Below, in pieces: positions 58,486 to 64,000 of a stretch of DNA of 64,000 bases. Positions within the stretch are counted from its first letter, which is position 1; the number at the start of each line of letters is the position of its first letter. The translations under genes were made by a program, and so were the position numbers. Under the pieces are notes generated by a model, which was not told the origin of the DNA, did not search any database, and saw only the letters and a list, made by a program, of their open reading frames with translations. The DNA comes from Xanthostigma xanthostigma (taxonomy: Eukaryota > Arthropoda > Insecta > Raphidioptera > Raphidiidae), in assembly GCA_963575645.1 (NCBI GenBank), contig OY754464.1, positions 2,852,001 to 2,916,000 of the forward strand, given 5' to 3'.

Positions 58486-58544
58486 TTTAAAATATCTGAC
58501 ACCTCGAATATATCGACATATTCGAGGTGTCAGACATTTTAAAT
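58486..58544. repeat. Near-perfect 26-bp-arm hairpin
   Basis: TCTGACACCTCGAATAT and its complement surround a loop of about 6 bases. The arms extend through TTTAAAAT with one mismatch. Confidence 0.75.
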
Positions 58545-58641
58545 GGTTCATGTTATTTGTCAGAGAACATTATTTTAACGTTTTGGTTGAAGTTTTTAAA
58601 CTATCCAATTAAAAAAACAAACAGTATCTATAAATTTTTAC

Positions 58642-59075
58642 ATGTCGTCAAAACGACATCTTTCGGAAAATTTAGAGGGAAAACGCCCCAAAATCAAGAA
58701 AAGTCATAGAGGAAATAGGTGTCAGACTAGGCCTAATGAAGCCATATACAAAGTTTGGCGAGAGTATTTGTCAGTAAAATTTTTGTCGACGGGCACGGGC
58801 TATGTGCACGGAGGCGGAGTTACAAATTTTTCGATGCGAGCGTTTGTGGTGAGCACTAGGGGAAACTTCGATCTCCAATTTTCCGTATGTCAGTGAGCAA
58901 TGTTTATTAAAAGTGAAAATAATTATAATTTTATGAAGTTTTTTGATTACAAAGAAAACATACGAAAACTAAGCGATCTGGAAATGCTTGTGGTGTTCCG
59001 GGCTGTTGCGCTGATGGCGATTTAAGTAAAATAAAGACCATTGGCGCCATAATTTGACGTTCCGCTGTCAGTGTA
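58642..59075 (+). other. Repeat-like region with short ORFs, one THAP-like start
   Basis: An 84-codon ORF (MSSKRHLSENLEGKRPK...) has no known domain. Downstream, NACGVPGCCADGDLSK near 58981-59030 resembles the start of a THAP finger (CxVPGC). It ends at a stop before the rest of the domain. Confidence 0.3.
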
Positions 59076-59470
59076 AACAAATTAACATCAGTTCTCCTTA
59101 TTACATTTTTTTTGACACAACATGGCCAACTAAAGTTTTTGACTTATCACCTTAGAAACATGTCGCGATTTCCATAAAAAGTTAGTTCAATAATTCTCTA
59201 TTACTCACTAGCGGCGCTAATAGGCTTCGTGCACACAGCCTAAAAACACGTCGGCCCAAGCAGGTGGTTAAATAAACCCGGCCCCGTCCGCTCATTTCAA
59301 ACCTTAATTTACTTCTCAGAATACTGTCGATGTTAATTTTTTACATAAAAAATAATGGCTACACGCTGTACGTTGATTTTATGTTTACTTACGAATTAGA
59401 ATATATTTTTTGTTTGTTATTGTGTATAATTATTGTATTTTGTACACCTCATCTACAGAAGTTCGCAGAG

Positions 59471-59624
59471 GAAGTGAAACTTCTTTAGTTACGAACACGT
59501 TTCATTGATGCGTTATCCAATTTGCGTTATCAAGGTTTCTCTTATATTTTCGCCGTTGAATTATTTCTCCTTTGACGTTACAGAAAATTTTCAACATATA
59601 TATCGATAAAGAAGTTTCACTTTA
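59471..59624. mobile_element. Short MITE with GAAGTGAAACTTCTTTAG ends
   Basis: The inverted tips GAAGTGAAACTTCTTTA and TAAAGAAGTTTCACTT match the tip of the THAP-associated element at 14797. Confidence 0.6.
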
Positions 59625-59852
59625 TAAAGAAGAGGGATCTAAAAGGATGCCAAGTTGCAATCGAAAAGAAACGGTTTGTACAACAGAAATATGTGACATT
59701 TTATTCAAATAAAGCATAGTTTATTTGCCATAACTTCACATATAAGTTTTGTGCTATAGACTAAATATTTCTATTTTTTTGATCATTTTTAAAAAAATAT
59801 ACATTCTGTCTAATAAACAGTACTATATATTTAATTATTATTTCTATAATAG

Positions 59853-60335
59853 TAGTATATTGTGCGACTAGTGAGAGAAGAAGATTCCATGAGCGTGAAA
59901 TTTGCCGCACGATTGGAATATTCTTCGATCAATGGTCGCACATAATACTTTATTGAACTAGCACGAGTAATATGTAATCGAAGCCCTGATAAAAGAGGCA
60001 AAAATAATAAATCACTTCATTGATTGACGTACCCATCGCCCTCGATGCATACAAGATGGCCCTGACTTTCGCTGAATTGCGATGCTGTTGTCATATATAC
60101 AAATCGATACCGCGTTCCTATTGGTTCAGAAACTATGCAGTAATAATTCATTACTGTACAGTTTCGGCTCGCTACCGCGTTCCTATTGGTCCAGAAACTA
60201 TGCAGTAATACATTATCGTACAGTTTCAGCTCATTATTAGCACTCTTAACTCTACGCGTCAACATGAAGTAATTTATTATTTCTCCCGAATTTAGCAGGG
60301 CCCCAAAATTATATATTACTCACGCGTGTTGAATA
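59853..60335 (-). repeat. Composite TIR repeat, copy III
   Basis: Inverted relative to copies I and II, with both parts present. Its foldback part is partly collapsed. Confidence 0.7.
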
Positions 60336-60339
60336 AAAA

Positions 60340-61136
60340 ATGTTTTTTTTTCGGAATAAACTATATATCAACATGTAACTTAATAACGCATACTTAATAT
60401 AATTAATAACTTCGATATAATTAATACACAGGCGAAATAATAAAATATATCAAATTAAAGAACTCTTTATTTATGCAAAACACGATCTTGTGAAATCTAA
60501 AAGACGTTTAGAAATTAGGGCACACTTTTGATAGTTAATAAGTAAACAATTATTGCCTACCGCAATTGTTCTATTTAATTTTTACGCCACTTAATCTGCA
60601 CTTTCTTCCTGAATCGCGGAAGTCTTTTTGATGTGAAACATCTACTGGCGCGTTCGGATGGGAAAAAAACGTGCAAATGTCGTCACGCACAACGCTCTAA
60701 TGCCGTGCCGCAAGTGTTACGTTTAATTTAGTTACTGGAATTTCGTTATACGAAGGCGCGAAAATGTGTGTATGCGTTGGATTGTAACATAGCTTTTCTT
60801 GACGGCGACATCTAACTGACGTTTATTAGTCACTAGGAAAGTCGTTTAAGCGGCGCTGCTTGTAACTTAAAGTTTAATACGACGAACATGTCGTTTGTTG
60901 ACATCTAACTTACAATTATCAGTTATTAGAGCGGCCGTTGAGCGGCGCTGCTTGTGACTTAAAGTTGCATACGGCAAGCTTAAATTTATTTTTCACATCT
61001 GCCGGGCGTCCCACGACGTCTCCTCTATTTCATTGATTGGAGGTGTCACCTGAATATTTCACAAAATTGGTGCGGCCTAAAAGACTTAAGATTAAATAGC
61101 GTTAAATAGAACAATTACGACATGTAATTATTAAAT
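60340..61136. repeat. IR25a 3' flank with a two-unit tandem repeat
   Basis: Two units of about 80-95 bp at 60805-60975 share 'gacatctaact', 'agcggcgctgcttgt' and 'gacttaaagtt'. No gene and no clear poly(A) signal were found. Confidence 0.5.
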
Positions 61137-64000
61137 TTAAAATCTAGATCTGAAGTTCATATTTGAATACAAGGGCTTTGTTCTGAAGCCAGTCTGACTA
61201 TGATCGGCCGGTCTGGTTTTAGACAAAGGTTGTATGAACTTCGAGGGCCCTTCGCGAACGTCGACGATTCTAGAACCTTTCCTATATTTGTACCACCAAT
61301 ACTCAAAGGCTAGCGTGATGCAAGCCAAACCAATTCCAACAAATATCACAATAAATACGCCACCGATATTTTGAATACTGATTCCATCTGATTGGTCGTC
61401 GGCTTTTTCACACACCACCCGATCCGGATTTAGATTCCACCATTTTTCTTTAAATTTTTCCAACTGACGTTTGTTAAGCAGTGTCAAAATTCTGAAAGAA
61501 AATTATTTTTATCAAGTATTTAATTATCACGAAAAAAAGATGAATAAAATTTACATTTATTTGTTTGTGAAAATCGAGTAGGCCATAAATTCAGATTGTA
61601 CTTGTATTAAAAAAATACGTGCAGTTTTTACGGCGGGGTTGAAGTAAAACTTCTTTTAATTTGTTTTTACCACTCTCACTTTTTGGAAAATATTCAATCA
61701 CGAATTATATCACTTGCAAATTAAATTATGTTGGTTATGCTTATTGATTTGATCCGTAGCTATGTTTCACATTTAGTTCAAGATGGTTGACACAGATATC
61801 GTCATATGTCAGTCGATGCCCATAAATAGCAGAAACATTCATCCGAATACTTCAGTCCGTAAAAAATCTGACTTACTTTCAAGTCGCGGCTAAAGAAGTT
61901 TTACTTCAAAAATAGATGTTTTGTCGTTGCTTTATCAACTTACGCTGTATTAAATTGATCTTTTAACGGCGAGCCTTGTTGGACGGCGATCGCGTAAGGT
62001 TTTCTGGAGAACTCTTCTCCGACCATCTGAACATCGCAGTCAGTGAGTTTCAGATATTTTATGTCGGTGGCGTCGCCCAAGAATGCAAATCCGTTACTGG
62101 ATGCCTGCGATTCTTTTACTCTCGCCAACGCCTCTTCGATGGTGTTGGGCAAGCCGGCTTCTTTCATTGCTTGCCACATCTTGGTGTACTTATCGCTCAC
62201 CGGATAATCCCAGACGGCTAGCTTAGCGCGTTCCACTTCCGTTAAACTGTCGTTTAGACTCATTTCTTTCCATATTCTAGAAGAAAAATATTTGTTTGTA
62301 AAACTTATCAATAGACATCTATTTCATTTAACGACGAGCTCGGGTTTCTGGGAGGGCTAATTCCCAAAAAAACAATGGAACAAATTACATTCCTGCAATG
62401 CACCCTTGAGGAGAACAGTTTTATACATCAATATTACTGATATAATCTTCACGAAGTAATTATGTGCTTACTCATAAAATCTGGCTTCAATATCGGCCAT
62501 TCGTTCGAAATACGTCATTGCCGAAGAGCCATTGAGTGGTGCGTATTGTATTTTATATTGTTTCGATAAATCATCCAACGATTCTATTGGCGTGTCCAAA
62601 CGTGACACTGTCAAGAAAGCAGCTAAATTAGCCGTATAAGAAGCGATTATGATGAATCCAAACAGCCACCATGTGGCCGCTACCAAACGACCGGACAAAT
62701 TCTTTGGTGCTTCACCGCCACCTTGAGGCGTTAGTGACGTCATGCAGAACCATAAACATTCCTTGAGATTAAATTCTCGTTTCTCTTCATCGTCTTTATA
62801 TTTCTCGCGATTGTTTTGGTAGCTGTAAGGGCTCCAACGATCGAATACCCACATTAAGAAACTGAAAAAATATATATGTCATGTTTTTGAACTCTTATAA
62901 AATATTTAGCATCAGAATGCTTTACCTTGTAAAGAAGTAGGCGGCCAAAATGCATAACCATACATCGTTTTCCAAAACGGTTAAAAATTTAAAAAGCGAA
63001 GTTGGAGTTGTCGGCTGTCTCATCAGAATTGTAATTCCGACAAGATCGTAGTAAGGTACAGTGAAATCAATGACATTTTCCCGTTCGGCCATTACGGACA
63101 TCGATCCTAATCCAATATCGGCTCTTTTGTCGATCAATTCTCTCACAACACCGTTCCACACTCCCTTCTCGTCCATGTTACCGAATTTTCCATCCGATAC
63201 GGGCACAATCTCATAGTCGAATCGAAGTATTTTCGCTATCTCGTCAATCAGATCAATGCAGTATCCTTTATAACCTTTGGGGGCTGTTTTATCTTCTATT
63301 ATAAACGGTTTTTGCTATAAACAAGCGTACAAACAAATTAGTTGACCAAGAATATTCTGCTGAACTTATTCTTTGAGTAATTAAGTTTTTTTTCTAAGTT
63401 CTAAAGTAAAATAATAATAACCTTGGATCAACTGAAACCAATGCTCATCAAAAATAGATCCTAGGATAAAGTGTCACCAGATTCTTATGAACATTGGAGG
63501 AACATTAATAAATTATCTTCAGTATAAAGTAGTGTTGATCCAATAGAATATTAAGATGAAGGAAGGTTTTGGTTGAGGATCATAAAATAAGCTTTACCAG
63601 TGTTTCGCTAGTGGCCAACGTTTCGAAAAATTTATTTTCATCTTCAGGGCCTCAAGCTGGTCAAGTGGGCTTGAGGCCCTGAAGATGAAAATACATTTTT
63701 CGAAACGTTGGCCACTAGCGAAACACTGGTAAAGCTTATTTTATGATCCTCAACCAACACCTTCCTTCATATTAATAAATTATATATGACAAATTGAAGT
63801 TGATTAAAAAATATACTAACTACTACGGTGACAACACGGTAAACAACATCCGCAGTGTAATTGGTCATTTCGACCCCGTCGAGTAGTTCGATCTCGTTGT
63901 CGAGGCCGGCGTTCCACGAACCCAGCAACAGCGACTGATCCGAAGCACTGTCTCGAACGCTCACAGCCGTCAATTGCATGTTGAACTCCATCTGACTGAC
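61137..64000 (-). CDS. Ir25a: Ionotropic receptor co-receptor IR25a, ligand-binding and channel part (partial)
   Basis: IR25a is the conserved co-receptor of chemosensory ionotropic receptors and sits in the membrane of sensory-neuron dendrites. Five exons in the window: 64000-63821, 63314-62926, 62861-62472, 62276-61944 and 61491-61137, phase-consistent, ending at TAA. S1 includes KGYKGYCIDLIDEIAKI and ERENVIDFTVPYYD, where the Arg is the conserved glutamate-contact residue. Next come M1 (DVWLCILAAYFFTSFLMW), the pore and M3 with SYTANLAAFLTV, S2 with NGSSAMTYFER and AFLGDATDIKYL (Thr and Asp at ligand positions), and M4 (GGVFIVIFVGIGLACITLAF). The tail ends NMNFRSRF. The amino-terminal domain lies beyond the right edge. 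The pore block and SPYSYQNNREKYKDDEEKRE are nearly identical to IR25a of other insects. Confidence 0.96.
61641..61908. mobile_element. MITE in IR25a intron
   Basis: Tips GAAGTAAAACTTCTTTTA and TAAAGAAGTTTTACTTC match the 14797 and 59471 elements. It occupies most of the 452-bp last intron. Confidence 0.6.
63550..63775. repeat. Foldback with about 107-bp arms in IR25a intron
   Basis: ATGAAGGAAGGTTTTGGTTG...TTCGAAACGTTGGCCACTAG is mirrored almost perfectly around a 10-base loop near 63656. It fills nearly half of the 506-bp intron. Confidence 0.8.

Overview
The window is AT-rich eukaryotic DNA from an insect, most likely a moth or butterfly. The gene content is arthropod: IR25a, a DM4/DM12-family protein and two small secreted Kazal proteins. 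Genes are split into many short exons with GT-AG introns. The intergenic DNA is packed with small TIR elements (hAT, Tc1/mariner, TTAA-bounded), foldbacks and Helitron-type ends ending in CTAGT, as is common in Lepidoptera. The order-level call is an inference from repeat style, not from a diagnostic gene.

Layout from left to right. (1) 1-707, plus: the last two exons of delta-1-pyrroline-5-carboxylate synthase, running in from outside. (2) 708-9430: a field of repeats, including two hAT elements with exact 8-bp target duplications, a Tigger-like element, and two large foldbacks. (3) 9440-9930, minus: a compact single-exon gene for a 68-residue basic protein, with TATA box, initiator, possible heat-shock element and poly(A) signal. 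(4) 10300-16980: more repeats, including a THAP-domain ORF beside a DNA-transposon end. (5) 16985-29208, minus: RRP12, reconstructed here as 16 phase-consistent exons (1,177 codons plus stop); nearly all its larger introns contain a transposon. (6) 30783-33579, minus: a Kazal-domain protein with an Asn-rich linker. (7) 33700-46100: gene-poor DNA with a solo LTR, a Helitron-like copy, a long-TIR element and a composite tandem/hairpin array. (8) 46160-52534, plus: a second Kazal protein with the same intron phases as the first. (9) 55964-57899, minus: a four-exon DM4/DM12-family gene that no long ORF reveals. (10) 61137-64000, minus: the ligand-binding and channel part of the olfactory co-receptor IR25a, running off the right edge.

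The host genes do not form one pathway. They cover proline/ornithine synthesis, ribosome biogenesis, secreted protease inhibition and chemosensation. The two Kazal genes look like diverged paralogues facing away from each other. The most interesting material is the small TATA/HSE gene, transposon ends sitting a few bases from RRP12 splice acceptors, an element that appears to supply a poly(A) signal, and several unusual palindromic composite repeats. All family assignments come from reading the sequence. No database search was run.
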